DNA of 55,391 nucleotides from Modestobacter sp. DSM 44400. Its GTDB lineage: Bacteria; Actinomycetota; Actinomycetes; Mycobacteriales; Geodermatophilaceae. Shown here one piece after another: positions 1 to 9,013 of the stretch. The first letter of the stretch is position 1. Each line of letters begins with the position of its first letter. The position numbers and the translations under genes were made by a program. The DNA lies in contig NZ_FNOZ01000026.1 in assembly GCF_900107175.1 (NCBI RefSeq), positions 1 through 55,391 of the forward strand. Direction: 5' to 3'. The notes beneath the pieces are model-generated. The model made no database searches, was not told the DNA's origin, and worked only from the letters and a program-made list of their open reading frames with translations.

Positions 1-273
1 CTCATCGCGCTCAGGGGCTGCGGCGCGCACCGCGGCGAACATCCGCACGTAGGTGCCGTCGTCAGACCAGCGACGGTGGCGTTCCCACACCGATTGCCAC
101 GCCCCGAAGTGATCGGGCAGGTCACGCCACGGCGACCCGGTGCGGTACCGCCAGATGATCGCCTCGAGCGTCAGTCGGTGGTCATTCCACGGCCGGCCCT
201 GATGACCGCCGGCAGGCAGCACCGGCTGGATCAACTCCCACAACTCGTCCGGGATCTCGTCGGTACGCAACAT
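1..273 (-). CDS. IS5-family transposase, N-terminal part (runs off window)
   Basis: Read on the minus strand from ATG at 273, 91 codons are open to the window edge. The product begins MLRTDEIPDELWELIQPVLP and contains GRPWNDHRLTLEAIIWRYR and then GSPWRDLPDHFGAWQSVWER, the typical N-terminal domain of IS5/IS427-group transposases (DUF4096-like). The catalytic DDE part would lie outside the window. Elements of this group often make the enzyme by frameshift between two ORFs, which cannot be judged here. The terminal inverted repeat should lie between 273 and about 320, but I could not define it. The neighbouring efflux gene is decayed, which fits IS activity nearby. Confidence 0.85.
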   Translation of the reverse strand, partial: MLRTDEIPDELWELIQPVLPAGGHQGRPWNDHRLTLEAIIWRYRTGSPWRDLPDHFGAWQSVWERHRRWSDDGTYVRMFAAVRAAAPERDE

Positions 274-323
274 TCGTCCAGCGTCGCCCACCAACCCGCC
301 AATCTTTGGCAGACACGCTCTAG

Positions 324-403
324 AAGGATGGACCCCGTCCCGCATCCCTTCGCAAGCTCAGGGAAGCCCCGGACGGGGCTGCGGCGCGGGACGGGGTCCT
401 TCT
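324..403. repeat. Intergenic hairpin repeat, copy 1 (TCGCAAGCTC loop)
   Basis: The decamer TCGCAAGCTC (350-359) is flanked by CCCT/AGGG (346-349, 360-363), then CCCCGTCC/GGACGGGG (333-340, 371-378). A perfect 14-bp outer inverted repeat (330-343 with 386-399) also spans the site. It starts with GAAGGA and ends at the stop of the MFS remnant. Related copies occur elsewhere in the window. It could act as a terminator or a REP-like element. Confidence 0.7.
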
Positions 404-745
404 TCAGCCGGCGTGCACCGGGGCGCCGGTCGGCAGGTCCTCCTTGGTGGCCTTGATCAGCACCGCGGAGACCAGCGCGCCGATGAGCAGCAGCACCGCG
501 GCCCACGTGAACGCCGTCGGGTAGCCGGCGATGTGGGCCTCCAGCACCGCGGACGGATTGTCGGCGGGTTGTCGACCGGCGCCGCGGTGATGGCGCCCAC
601 CGACAGCGTCGCCAGCAGTGCGGTGCCGATCGAGGCGCCGATCTGCTGGACGGCCTGCAGCACCGCGCTGGCCGCGCCGGTGTCGTGCTCGCCCACCCCG
701 ACCAGGGCCAGGTTGGACTGCGGCACGAAGGTAGCGGCCTGCGAC
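404..745 (-). pseudogene. Decayed C-terminal fragment of an MFS multidrug efflux transporter
   Basis: On the minus strand one frame reads ATFVPQSNLALVGVGEHDTG followed by AASAVLQAVQQIGASIGTAL, the late-helix region of DHA2-type MFS drug exporters. Near 555-575 the reading must change frame to continue as SAVLEAHIAGYPTAFTWAAV and a last membrane helix, ending LPTGAPVHAG and TGA at 404-406. The N-terminal ten or so helices are absent, and upstream of about 745 the DNA becomes the start of the phosphoesterase gene. Truncation plus frameshift makes it a non-functional remnant, probably from rearrangement near the IS5 element. Confidence 0.75.
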
Positions 746-754
746 GATGCAGTG

Positions 755-1273
755 GTGCCGGTTTCCGTGGTGTTCATCTCAGACACCCACGTCCCGAAGC
801 GCGCTCGTGATCTTCCTCATTCGCTGTGGTCGGAGATCGAGTCGGCGGACGTCGTCGTGCACGCCGGCGACTGGGTCGACATGGCCATGTTCGACGAGCT
901 CGAGGGTCGCGCCCGGCGGCTGGTGGGAGTCTGCGGGAACAACGACCACGGCGCCCTCCGCGAGCGCCTGCCGGCGGTCGCCCGGGTGGAGCTCGGCGGG
1001 GTGCGCTTCGCCGTCGTCCACGAGACGGGGGACGCGGCCGGTCGCGAGCGGCGCTGCGCGCAGCGGTTCCCGGACGTCGACGTCCTGGTCTTCGGGCACA
1101 GTCACATCCCCTGGGACACCACGACCGCGACCGGGCTCCGGCTGCTCAACCCCGGTTCGCCCACCGACCGGCGGCGCCAGCCGTACGGCACCTACCTGAC
1201 CGCCGTGGCCTGCGACGGCCGGCTCACCGACGTGGTGCTGCACCCCGTGCCGGCGCGCCGGCCCGCCCGGTGA
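755..1273 (+). CDS. Metallophosphoesterase, YfcE/MJ0936-like
   Basis: A 172-residue calcineurin-like phosphoesterase. All metal-binding blocks of the small YfcE/MJ0936 subfamily are visible: SDTH near the N-terminus, GDWVD (about 35), GNNDH (about 60) and GHSHIPW (about 115), then NPGSPTDRR. Family members cleave phosphodiesters with a dinuclear metal centre; the substrate is unknown. The start is uncertain: in-frame GTG codons lie at 752, 755, 767 and 770, and 755 gives MPVSVVFISDTH. Its 5' end abuts the MFS remnant, so the native upstream region may have been lost. Its stop overlaps the GTG of the next gene. Confidence 0.8.
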   Translation: MPVSVVFISDTHVPKRARDLPHSLWSEIESADVVVHAGDWVDMAMFDELEGRARRLVGVCGNNDHGALRERLPAVARVELGGVRFAVVHETGDAAGRERRCAQRFPDVDVLVFGHSHIPWDTTTATGLRLLNPGSPTDRRRQPYGTYLTAVACDGRLTDVVLHPVPARRPAR

Positions 1274-2151
1274 CCGGCACGCTGCCCGACCTGCTGCCCG
1301 CGGCCGTCGCGCTGCTGGCCTGCCCGGTGTGCGGCGAGGACCTGACGGTCGCCGGCCCGGGGGTGCGGTGCCCGCAGGGCCACTCCTTCGACCGGGCCCG
1401 GCAGGGGCACGTCACCCTGCTGCCGGCCGGCGGCAGCCCGCACGCCGGCGACTCCGCGGGGATGGTGGCCGACCGGGTGGACTTCCTGGCCGCCGGGCAC
1501 TACGCGGAACTCACCTCGACCCTCGCTGATGCGGTGCTCGCCAACGGCGTCCCGCGGGCGGTGCTGGACGCCGGCGGGGGCACCGGGGCGCACCTGGCCG
1601 GCGTGCTGGACCGGGCTCCCCGTGCGGTCGGGGTAGTGCTCGACGCCTCCCGGTACGCGGCCCGGCGGGCAGCCCGGGCGCATCCCCGGGCGATCGCCGT
1701 CGTCGCCGACACCTGGTCGCGCTGGCCGGTGCGGTCGGGCGCGCTGGACCGGGTGCTCGTGGTGTTCGCGCCGCGCAACGGGGCGGAGACCGTCCGGGTG
1801 CTGGCGCCGGAGGGCCGCCTGGTCGTGGTGACCCCGGCCGCAGAGCACCTCGCGGAGCTGGTCGGCCCGTTGGGGTTGCTGCACGTCGACCCGGACAAGG
1901 CCGGCCGGCTGGCCGCGACCCTCGGACCGCACCTGCGCCCGGTCGCCGCCACGGCTGTCCGCGAGGAGCTGGTCCTGGACCACCCGGCGGTGCGGACGCT
2001 GGTCGGCATGGGGCCGCACGCCCGGCACCGGACGGCCGACGAGCTCGCCGCCGCGATCGGGCGGCTGCCGGCGAGCGTGCGGGTCACGGTGTCGGTGGAC
2101 GTCACCACCTACGCGCCCGGCCGACCCAGCGAGTCTGCGGCTGCGTCCTGA
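1270..2151 (+). CDS. rlmA: 23S rRNA guanine-N1 methyltransferase, RlmA family
   Basis: A 293-residue protein. An N-terminal zinc ribbon (CPVCGEDL, then CPQGHSFD, about residues 19-41) recognises rRNA in this family, and a Rossmann SAM-binding segment (VLDAGGGTGAHLAGVL, about 98-113) follows. RlmA(I)/RlmA(II) methylate N1 of G745 or G748 of 23S rRNA, the latter linked to macrolide tolerance; which base is targeted here cannot be told. GTG at 1270 overlaps the preceding stop, indicating translational coupling. A strong hairpin follows the stop. Confidence 0.85.
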   Translation: MTGTLPDLLPAAVALLACPVCGEDLTVAGPGVRCPQGHSFDRARQGHVTLLPAGGSPHAGDSAGMVADRVDFLAAGHYAELTSTLADAVLANGVPRAVLDAGGGTGAHLAGVLDRAPRAVGVVLDASRYAARRAARAHPRAIAVVADTWSRWPVRSGALDRVLVVFAPRNGAETVRVLAPEGRLVVVTPAAEHLAELVGPLGLLHVDPDKAGRLAATLGPHLRPVAATAVREELVLDHPAVRTLVGMGPHARHRTADELAAAIGRLPASVRVTVSVDVTTYAPGRPSESAAAS

Positions 2152-2157
2152 ACACAG

Positions 2158-2187
2158 CGAGGGCCCGGCCGAACGGCCGGGCCCTCG
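2158..2187. terminator. Bidirectional hairpin terminator
   Basis: A perfect 14-bp stem (2158-2171 with 2174-2187) with a two-base AA loop lies between the convergent rlmA and GlsB-like genes. There is no U-tract, as is usual for actinobacterial terminators. Confidence 0.75.
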
Positions 2188-2214
2188 ATGAGGTGGTGCT
2201 GCGCTGGCGTCAGG

Positions 2215-2493
2215 TCAGCGGGTGACGCGCTTCTTGTTCGTGGCGAAGACGTAGATCCCCAGCACGACGATGGCGCCGATGATCGAGCCGATGATGCCGG
2301 AGGTGCCGAGCTCGAACCGGTGCGGCTCGAAGATCAGGCTGCCGAGCAGGTTGCCGACCACGGACCCGATGATGCCGAGGACGATCGTGGGCACGATGCC
2401 GATGTCCTGCTTACCAGGGATCACCGCTCGGGCGATGAAACCGGCGATGGCGCCGATCACGATCAGCACGATGATGTTCCAGAGAACGTCCAT
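2215..2493 (-). CDS. GlsB/YeaQ/YmgE-family stress-response membrane protein
   Basis: A 92-residue hydrophobic protein with three predicted membrane segments (about 4-22, 35-52 and 66-84). It carries the glycine-zipper pattern of the transglycosylase-associated family: IGAIAGFIAR, then VLGIIGSVVGNLLG and IIGSIIGAIVVLGIY. Family members sit in the cytoplasmic membrane and are induced by general stress; their molecular role is not settled. An AGGAGG motif lies just before the ATG at 2493, so the start is secure. Confidence 0.88.
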   Translation of the reverse strand: MDVLWNIIVLIVIGAIAGFIARAVIPGKQDIGIVPTIVLGIIGSVVGNLLGSLIFEPHRFELGTSGIIGSIIGAIVVLGIYVFATNKKRVTR

Positions 2494-2784
2494 GTGAGCC
2501 TCCTACGCATGACGGCCGTTGCCGTCGTGCGCTGGACCCTCCAGCGCAAGATCATCAATGCCCGTCCCTACAGCCACCGAAACCCCCGGTCCGGTCGAAG
2601 TCGCCGCGTCGCCCGGACGGGTGAACGCCGCCGGGGTGCGGGACCGGCGGGGAGGCGCGGGCCGTTGGTGCGCAGGTCGCGGGGGAGGTGTGATCGCGTG
2701 GCCTCCAGTGGGCAGGGGGGACGCGCCCAGCGAGCCGCCATCGCCCGCCGCACGGCCGACCACAGCACCGTCTAAGCTCCGCTC
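2494..2784. promoter_or_regulatory. Divergent intergenic region between GlsB-like gene and ctaD
   Basis: These 291 bases separate two divergently transcribed genes and must hold both promoters. Apart from the AGGAGG ribosome-binding site of the minus-strand gene near 2500-2505, I see no clear -10/-35 boxes and no credible ORF. Confidence 0.4.
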
Positions 2785-4536
2785 GTGACGATCGCACCCG
2801 CCCCGATCGTGAGCCGGCCGAGCCCGGCGCACGAGGCTGAAAAGGGCTCGCGGCTCCTCGGTTTCCTGCACACCACCGACCACAAGACCATCGGCATGAT
2901 GTACCTGACGGTTGCCTTCGTCTGGTTCTTCGTCGGCGGTCTGATGGCGCTGCTGATGCGCGGCGAACTGGCTCGGCCGGGCCTGCAGTACCTCTCGCCC
3001 GAGCAGTACAACCAGCTGGTGACCATGCACGGCACGATCATGCTGCTGTTCTTCGCGACGCCGCTGTTCTTCGCCTTCGCGAACCTGATCATGCCGCTGC
3101 AGCTGGGTGCCCCCGACGTCGCCTTTCCGCGGCTGAACGCGTTCTCGTTCTGGCTGTTCTTCTTCGGCTCGGCCATCGCGGTCTCCGGATTCCTCACCCC
3201 CGGTGGTGCCGCCGACTTCGGCTGGTACGCCTACACCCCGCTGTCGACCGGGGCACACAGCCCGGGCGCCGGCGGTGACCTGTGGATCGCCGGCCTCGCG
3301 GTCAGTGGTCTGGGCACCATCCTGGGTGGCGTCAACTTCATCGCCACCATCGTCTGCCTGCGCGCGCCTGGCATGACCATGTTCCGGATGTCGCTGTTCA
3401 CCTGGGCCTCGCTGGTGACGAGCGTGCTGGTCCTGCTGGCGTTCCCGATCCTGACCGCCGCGCTGATGGCGCTGCTGGCCGACCGTCACCTCGGGGCCCA
3501 GGTCTACTCGGCAGCCAACGGCGGTCCGATGCTCTGGCAGCACCTCTTCTGGTTCTTTGGCCATCCCGAGGTCTACATCATCGCGTTGCCGTTCTTCGGC
3601 ATCATCAGTGAGGTCATCCCCGTCTTCAGCCGCAAGCCGCTGTTCGGCTACAAGGGCATGGTCTTCGCCCTGATCGCCATCACGGCCCTGTCGGTCGCCG
3701 TCTGGGCGCACCACATGTTCGCCACCGGCGCGGTGCTGCTGCCTTTCTTCAGCTTCATGACGTACCTGATCGCCGTCCCGACGGGGATCAAGTTCTTCAA
3801 CTGGATCGGCACCATGTGGCGGGGGCAGCTGACGTTCGAGGCTCCGATGCTGTTCGCGATCGGCTTCCTCATCACGTTCCTGCTCGGTGGGCTGACCGGC
3901 GTGCTGCTGGCCTCACCGCCGCTGGACTGGCACCTCAACGACAGCTACTTCGTCGTCGCCCACTTCCACTACGTCGTCTTCGGGACCGTGGTCTTCTCCG
4001 CCTACTCGGGCATCTACTTCTGGTTCCCGAAGATGTGCGGCCGGATGATGGACGAGAAGCTGGGCAAGCTGCACTTCTGGCTTACCTTCATCGGCTTCCA
4101 CGCCACCTTCCTCATCCAGCACTGGCTGGGTGACGAGGGCATGCCGCGCCGGTACGCCGACTACCAGCCCTCCGACGGCTTCACCACGATGCACACGATC
4201 TCCACGATCGGGTCGTTCATCCTGGGCGCCTCGACGATCCCGTTCGTCTACAACGTGGTGAAGTCCTGGAAGCACGGGAAGCTCGCCCTGCGCGATGACC
4301 CCTGGGGTCACGGCAACTCGCTGGAGTGGGCGACGTCCTCCCCGCCGCCGCGGCACAACTTCATCGAGATCCCGCGGATCCGGTCCGAGCGCCCCGCGTT
4401 CGAGCTGCACTACCCGCACCTGCAGGAGCGGCTGCAGGTCGAGGCGCACGCCGGCAAGCGGCATGAGCCGTACGCCAGTGAACTCAGCAACGGCAGCGGA
4501 AAGCGGCAGGGGCCCAACGACCCCGATCCCTTCTGA
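2785..4536 (+). CDS. ctaD: Cytochrome c oxidase subunit I
   Basis: A 583-residue aa3-type oxidase subunit I, the membrane subunit that reduces O2 and pumps protons. Visible ligands and motifs: [13 protein letters not shown] (low-spin heme His), [10 protein letters not shown] (CuB His with the cross-linked Tyr), VWAHHMF (CuB His pair) and [11 protein letters not shown] (high-spin and low-spin heme His). About 12 hydrophobic helices are present and the length is normal. GTG at 2785 is the only start that keeps the usual N-terminus ([17 protein letters not shown]). No other oxidase subunit genes are adjacent, as is common for actinobacterial ctaD. Two hairpins follow the stop. Confidence 0.97.
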   Translation: MTIAPAPIVSRPSPAHEAEKGSRLLGFLHTTDHKTIGMMYLTVAFVWFFVGGLMALLMRGELARPGLQYLSPEQYNQLVTMHGTIMLLFFATPLFFAFANLIMPLQLGAPDVAFPRLNAFSFWLFFFGSAIAVSGFLTPGGAADFGWYAYTPLSTGAHSPGAGGDLWIAGLAVSGLGTILGGVNFIATIVCLRAPGMTMFRMSLFTWASLVTSVLVLLAFPILTAALMALLADRHLGAQVYSAANGGPMLWQHLFWFFGHPEVYIIALPFFGIISEVIPVFSRKPLFGYKGMVFALIAITALSVAVWAHHMFATGAVLLPFFSFMTYLIAVPTGIKFFNWIGTMWRGQLTFEAPMLFAIGFLITFLLGGLTGVLLASPPLDWHLNDSYFVVAHFHYVVFGTVVFSAYSGIYFWFPKMCGRMMDEKLGKLHFWLTFIGFHATFLIQHWLGDEGMPRRYADYQPSDGFTTMHTISTIGSFILGASTIPFVYNVVKSWKHGKLALRDDPWGHGNSLEWATSSPPPRHNFIEIPRIRSERPAFELHYPHLQERLQVEAHAGKRHEPYASELSNGSGKRQGPNDPDPF

Positions 4537-4539
4537 GGA

Positions 4540-4632
4540 AGGACCCCCTCCTCTCCACCCCTCGCACGCTCGGTTGAAGGACCCCGTCCTCCCCACCCCT
4601 CGCTAGCTCGGGGCGAGCCTCTGGACGGGGCC
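4540..4632. repeat. Intergenic hairpin repeat, copies 2 and 3
   Basis: Two tandem members of the loop family follow the ctaD stop. The first has TCGCACGCTC (4562-4571) without a closing 3' arm. The second has TCGCTAGCTC (4600-4609) between CCCC/GGGG (4596-4599, 4610-4613) and CCCCGTCC/GGACGGGG (4582-4589, 4623-4630). Each begins with GAAGGACCCC. Confidence 0.65.
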
Positions 4633-4647
4633 GGACGGGGCCATCCA

Positions 4648-4685
4648 CGAACGCCCCGCCAGCCATCCGGCCGGCGGGGCGTTCG
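4648..4685. terminator. Hairpin terminator between ctaD and serB
   Basis: A perfect 13-bp stem (4648-4660 with 4673-4685) and a 12-base loop lie just before serB. Confidence 0.7.
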
Positions 4686-4736
4686 GCGTCCCGGGTGGCT
4701 GCCGGGGCGTTCCTGCCGGTCCGGCACGATGACCGG

Positions 4737-6017
4737 GTGACCGACCGCTCCGCGCCGCACGATGCGCCGTCCGTCCGCCCGACGGATGCTGCCCTGCCCG
4801 GGGCGCAGCTGACGGTCACCGGCGTCGACCGGCCGGGCGTCACCGCGGCACTGTTCGCCGCACTGCAGTCCGCCGGCCCGCGCGCGGTGGAGGTCGTCGA
4901 CGTCGAGCAGGTCGTTGTGCACGGCCAGCTCGCTCTCGGTGTCGTCGTCCGGGAGATCGGGGACGGCGCGGCGGGGAACGTCGCCGCACTGGTGGAACGG
5001 CTCAGCGGGCTGGCCGCCGAGGTGTCCGTGGCCACCGGGATGTCGGTCACCGTGGAGGCCTCGCAGCCGGCGCCGGCGTCCCGGCCGCGGTCCGGTCGGC
5101 CGCACCACGTCATCGTGTTGGGCCGTCCGGTGCCACCGGCGGCCGTTGCCGGGGCGGCTCGGGCGATCGCCGCCGTCGGCGGCAACATCGACGCGATCCG
5201 GCGGCTGTCGGACTACCCGGTCACCAGCTTCGAGCTGACCGTCTCGGGCGCCGGCTCCACCGAGCTGCGGACCGCACTGGCCACGGTGGCGGCCGAGACC
5301 GGCACTGACGTCGCCGTCGAGCAGGCCGGGCTGTCCCGGCGCAACAAGCGGCTCATCGTGCTGGACGTCGACTCCACGCTGGTCCGCGGCGAGGTGATCG
5401 ACGAGCTGGCCGCGCGGGCGGGCCGGGCGGCCGAGGTCGCCCGGATCACCGCGGCGGCGATGAACGGCGAGCTGGACTTCGAGGAGTCGCTGCGAGCCCG
5501 GGTCGCCGCCCTGGCGGGATTGCCGGCCACCGTGCTCGACGAGGTCCGCGAGCATCTGGTGCTGACCCCGGGCGCACGCACGTTGATCCGCACGCTGCAG
5601 CACTCCGGGTTCCGGTGCGGCATCGTCAGCGGTGGCTTCACCCAGATCACCGACCCGCTGGCCGCGGCGCTGGGCCTGGACTTCGCCGCGGCGAACACCC
5701 TGGAGGTGGTCGACGGGCGGCTGACCGGCGGGCTCGTCGGCGAGGTGGTCGACCGCGCCGGCAAGGCCCGGGCGCTGGCTCGCTTCGCCGCCGAGCACGG
5801 CATTCCCATGGAGCAGACCGTGGCAGTGGGCGATGGGGCCAACGACCTGGACATGCTCAACGCCGCCGGGCTGGGCATCGCGTTCAATGCCAAGGCGGTG
5901 GTGCGCGAGCAGGCGCACGCGGCGCTGAACCTGCCCTACCTGGACGCCGTGCTGCAGGTACTGGGGTTCACGCGCGAGGAGGTCTTGGACGCGGGGTCAC
6001 TGTCATCCTCCGGATGA
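4737..6017 (+). CDS. serB: Phosphoserine phosphatase, SerB
   Basis: A 426-residue enzyme for the last step of serine synthesis (phosphoserine to serine). An N-terminal ACT region (about 20-180, starting QLTVTGVDRPGVTAALFAAL) precedes a HAD phosphatase domain. HAD motif I is VLDVDSTLVRGEVIDELAA (about 208), motif II lies in GIVSGGFTQI, and motif IV is GDGANDLDML. GTG at 4737 gives MTDRSAP and is preferred over a GTG at 4695 that overlaps the inverted repeat. Phosphoserine feeds serine here; the CysM downstream uses the same compound. Confidence 0.95.
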   Translation: MTDRSAPHDAPSVRPTDAALPGAQLTVTGVDRPGVTAALFAALQSAGPRAVEVVDVEQVVVHGQLALGVVVREIGDGAAGNVAALVERLSGLAAEVSVATGMSVTVEASQPAPASRPRSGRPHHVIVLGRPVPPAAVAGAARAIAAVGGNIDAIRRLSDYPVTSFELTVSGAGSTELRTALATVAAETGTDVAVEQAGLSRRNKRLIVLDVDSTLVRGEVIDELAARAGRAAEVARITAAAMNGELDFEESLRARVAALAGLPATVLDEVREHLVLTPGARTLIRTLQHSGFRCGIVSGGFTQITDPLAAALGLDFAAANTLEVVDGRLTGGLVGEVVDRAGKARALARFAAEHGIPMEQTVAVGDGANDLDMLNAAGLGIAFNAKAVVREQAHAALNLPYLDAVLQVLGFTREEVLDAGSLSSSG

Positions 6018-6146
6018 CACCGCGGCCACGAGTCGTGCCCGGCCGCCGTTGAGCCGTTGCCCGGCCTTCCTCGACGAGGCTTCCGGACCCGGTCGTCGAT
6101 CCGGAGCGGCTCTCGCCGCGAGTCGGTGGTTGCGTGACCCGGAACG

Positions 6147-6716
6147 TCAGCCGACTTGTCCCACTTCGCCCAACAACTCGACACCAGCCGTGCGGAGCTG
6201 GTCGAGGGCGGCCTCGGTGGTGCTCTCGGACACGCCTGCCGTGAGACGCAGCAGCACCCGCGTGGACAGACCCGCGGCCACGGCGTCCAGGGCGGTGGCC
6301 CGGACGCAGTGGTCGGTGGCGATCCCGACGACGTCCACGGCGTCCACGCCGTACGCCCGGAACCAGTCGGTCAGGCCGGTGCCCTCGCAGCTGCCCTCGA
6401 ACCCCGAGTAGGCCGCGGCGTACTCGCCCTTGTCGAAGACCGCCTCGATCGGGCCCCGATCCAGGTCCGGGTGCAGCTCGACGCCGTCGGTACCGACCAC
6501 GCAGTGCGCCGGCCAGGTCTCCAGGAAGTCCGGGGCGACCGCGAAGTGGGCAGCCGGGTCGATGTGGTGGTCGCGGGTCGCCACCACGTGGGCGTACCCG
6601 CTGCCGGCGACGTGGGCGCTGATCGCCCGGGCCACCGCGGCGCCACCGGCGACGGCCAGGCTGCCGCCCTCGCAGAAGTCGTTCTGCACGTCCACCACCA
6701 CCAGGGCTCGGCTCAT
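6147..6716 (-). CDS. pncA: Nicotinamidase
   Basis: A 189-residue isochorismatase-fold enzyme that deamidates nicotinamide to nicotinate. The catalytic triad is present: Asp in VVDVQNDFCEGG, Lys in VFDKGEYAAAYSGFEG, and nucleophile Cys in GIATDHCVRAT. The metal-site residues are in TRDHHIDPAAHF. It lies on the minus strand downstream of pncB, so both NAD salvage steps are encoded together, separated by hairpin repeats. In mycobacteria this enzyme activates pyrazinamide. Confidence 0.95.
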   Translation of the reverse strand: MSRALVVVDVQNDFCEGGSLAVAGGAAVARAISAHVAGSGYAHVVATRDHHIDPAAHFAVAPDFLETWPAHCVVGTDGVELHPDLDRGPIEAVFDKGEYAAAYSGFEGSCEGTGLTDWFRAYGVDAVDVVGIATDHCVRATALDAVAAGLSTRVLLRLTAGVSESTTEAALDQLRTAGVELLGEVGQVG

Positions 6717-6737
6717 GCGCCCATCCTGCCCCGGCCC

Positions 6738-6837
6738 CGTCCCGGAGGCTCACCCCGAGCTTGCGAGGGGTGAGGAGGACGGCCCCCTGCAGGGTCCCGC
6801 CGCGAGTTCGCGAGTGGTGGGGGCAGGGGGTGTTCTC
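6738..6837 (-). repeat. Intergenic hairpin repeat, copies 4 and 5
   Basis: Read on the minus strand directly after the pncB stop are two loop copies: TCGCGAACTC (complement of 6804-6813) and TCGCAAGCTC (complement of 6757-6766). The second is closed by a perfect 8-bp stem, CTCACCCC/GGGGTGAG (6749-6756, 6767-6774). Confidence 0.65.
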
Positions 6838-8148
6838 TCAGGCGGTGACGGTGTCGATGACCGGCTCACCGCGGCTCAGCGACCAGGCCTCGTCCGGCAG
6901 GGTGTCGCGTACCCGCCGGTGGTGTGCAGCGGCGGCCTGCAGCGCCTCGGCCGGCGACCGGGTCTCGACCAGCGTGCCACCGCGGACCAGGGGCACGAGC
7001 AACTCCCGGTCGTGCCCGGCCGGCTGCAGCAGTGCGGAGCTGACCACCTCCGCGGTCGCCGTCCCGCCCGCGTCGTGCCTGCGGACGGCGTGCTTGCGGC
7101 CGCCCACCGAGCGCTTGCCTTCAGAGTTCTTGGCCACCGGCACGCCGTCCCGCTCGACGAGCTTGTAGACCATCCCCATCGTCGGCGATCCCGAGCCGGT
7201 CACCAGCGAGGTGCCCACGCCGTAGCCGTCGACCGGCGCCGCGGCCAGGGCGGCGATGGCGTACTCGTCCAGGTCACTGGTCACGATCACCTTGGTCGAC
7301 GTGGCGCCGAGGGAGTCCAGCAGCTCTCGCGCCCGGGTCGCCTGCACCGTCAGGTCACCGGAGTCCAGCCGGACGGCGCCGAGCTGGGGGCCGGCGACCG
7401 CCACCGCCGTCCGGATGCCCTGCTCGGTGTCGTAGGTGTCGACCAGCAGCGTGGTGCCGACGCCGAGGGTGTCGACCTGGGCGCGGAAGGCGGCGGCCTC
7501 GTCGTCGTGCAGCAGCGTGAAGGCGTGCGCGCTGGTGCCGGTGGTGGGGATGCCGTAGCGCGCCCCGGCGGCCAGGTTCGACGTCGCCGAGAAGCCGACC
7601 AGGACCGCGGCCCGGGCGGCCGCGACCGCGGCCTCCTCGTGGGTCCGCCGGGAGCCCATCTCGATGCACGGCCGGCCACACGCCGCGCCCACCATCCGCG
7701 CCCCGGCGGAGGCGATCGCGCTGTCGTGGTTGAGCACCGACAGCGCGAGGGTCTCCAGCAGCACCGCCTGGCCGAACGGCGCCCGCACGGTCAGCACGGG
7801 GGAGCCAGGGAAGTAGAAGTCGCCCTCGGCGTAGCCGTCGACGTCGCCGGTGAACTCGAAGCCGGCCAGGTGGTCCAGCAGCCGCGGGGCGTCGACGCCC
7901 TGGGCACGGAGCGCCTCCAGCTCGGCGTCGCCGAAGCGGAAGTCGGCCAGGGCGTCGAGGAACCGGCCGGTCCCGGCGAGCACGCCGTAGCGGCGGCCGT
8001 GCGGCAGACGCCGGGCGAACACCTCGAAGACCGAGTTCCGCTCCGCCGTCCCGTCGGCCAGCGCCGCGCCCAGCATCGTCAGCTCGTACCGGTCGGTGAG
8101 CAGCACAGGGCTGGTCAGCCACGGGCTGGACGAGGGGCTCGGCAGCAT
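6838..8148 (-). CDS. pncB: Nicotinate phosphoribosyltransferase
   Basis: A 436-residue enzyme converting nicotinate and PRPP to nicotinate mononucleotide with ATP. Family blocks include LLTDRYELTMLGAAL at the N-terminus, EMGSRRTHEEAAVAAARAA (about 162), FSATSNLAAGARYGIPTTGT, AVRLDSGDL (about 280) and the phosphate-binding YGVGTSLVTG. It receives the product of pncA, and the pair forms a salvage unit on the minus strand. Its start is 62 bases from divergent clpS, so the two promoters share this short gap. Confidence 0.95.
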   Translation of the reverse strand: MLPSPSSSPWLTSPVLLTDRYELTMLGAALADGTAERNSVFEVFARRLPHGRRYGVLAGTGRFLDALADFRFGDAELEALRAQGVDAPRLLDHLAGFEFTGDVDGYAEGDFYFPGSPVLTVRAPFGQAVLLETLALSVLNHDSAIASAGARMVGAACGRPCIEMGSRRTHEEAAVAAARAAVLVGFSATSNLAAGARYGIPTTGTSAHAFTLLHDDEAAAFRAQVDTLGVGTTLLVDTYDTEQGIRTAVAVAGPQLGAVRLDSGDLTVQATRARELLDSLGATSTKVIVTSDLDEYAIAALAAAPVDGYGVGTSLVTGSGSPTMGMVYKLVERDGVPVAKNSEGKRSVGGRKHAVRRHDAGGTATAEVVSSALLQPAGHDRELLVPLVRGGTLVETRSPAEALQAAAAHHRRVRDTLPDEAWSLSRGEPVIDTVTA

Positions 8149-8210
8149 GGACCAGCACGATAGGTGGCCGGCGCCTGGAGCGTCCGGTGAGGTCGTCCTA
8201 GAGTGGTCGG

Positions 8211-8507
8211 GTGGCCGGACCCATCGCGCCCGAGCGCACCCCCGAGACGACGACCGGGGAGGAGTTCCAGGTCGACCGCCCGTGGGTCACCCTGGTCTGG
8301 GACGACCCGGTCAACCTGATGAACTACGTGACGTTCGTGCTGCAGGAGCTGTTCGGCTACGACGAGCCCACCGCCACCGAGCTGATGCTGCAGGTGCACA
8401 ACGAGGGGAAGGCCATCGTCAGCTCCGGCCCGCGCGAACGCATGGAGCACGACACCAACCGGCTGCACGCCTACGGGCTCTGGGCCACCTTCCAGCGCGA
8501 CTCATGA
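8211..8507 (+). CDS. clpS: ATP-dependent Clp protease adaptor ClpS
   Basis: A 98-residue N-recognin that delivers N-degron proteins to ClpAP/ClpCP. The conserved surface is visible: [20 protein letters not shown] (ligand pocket), then [19 protein letters not shown] and [19 protein letters not shown]. It starts at GTG 8211. The stop overlaps the ATG of the next gene; clpS-DUF2017 pairing is a recurrent actinobacterial arrangement. Confidence 0.95.
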   Translation: MAGPIAPERTPETTTGEEFQVDRPWVTLVWDDPVNLMNYVTFVLQELFGYDEPTATELMLQVHNEGKAIVSSGPRERMEHDTNRLHAYGLWATFQRDS

Positions 8508-9013
8508 AGCCCTTCCGCCGCCGCGGGGACGCGGTCGTCGCCCGCTTCGTCGACGCCGAGGCCAGCATCGTCGGGTTGCTGCTCGACCAGCTCGAGCAGC
8601 TGCTCACCGCCGACGCCGAGGACGCCGGTGGTGACCCGGTGCTCGACCGGCTCCTCCCGGCCGGGCACGAGGACCTCGAGGTGGCCGCCGACTATCGCGA
8701 GCTCACCGAGTCCGCCCTGCGCGAGGGCAAGGCCGACGACCTGGCCCTGGTCCGGGCCACGCTGCCGCCGCAGGGCGGGGAGGTCCGGCTGGACGCCGAC
8801 CAGGCCCGCGCCTGGCTGCGCACGACCAACGACCTGCGGCTGGCGCTGGGCACCCGGCTGGGCATCTCCGCCGAGACGGAGCCCCCCGAGATCGACCCAT
8901 CAGGGGACGGGACAGGGGAGGAGGGGTCCCAGCTGACCGTCTACTACTGGCTCACCGCCGTGCAGGGGTCCTTGGTCGACGCGCTCGCCGCCGGTCTCGG
9001 CGGCCGAAGGTGA
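8504..9013 (+). CDS. DUF2017 family protein
   Basis: A 169-residue soluble protein starting [20 protein letters not shown], with the DUF2017 pattern: a helical N-terminus ([15 protein letters not shown]), [31 protein letters not shown], and [18 protein letters not shown] near the C-terminus. The role is unknown; constant linkage to clpS suggests a part in protein turnover (inference). ATG 8504 overlaps the clpS stop. The last 62 bases overlap a convergent membrane-protein gene. Confidence 0.85.
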   Translation: MKPFRRRGDAVVARFVDAEASIVGLLLDQLEQLLTADAEDAGGDPVLDRLLPAGHEDLEVAADYRELTESALREGKADDLALVRATLPPQGGEVRLDADQARAWLRTTNDLRLALGTRLGISAETEPPEIDPSGDGTGEEGSQLTVYYWLTAVQGSLVDALAAGLGGRR

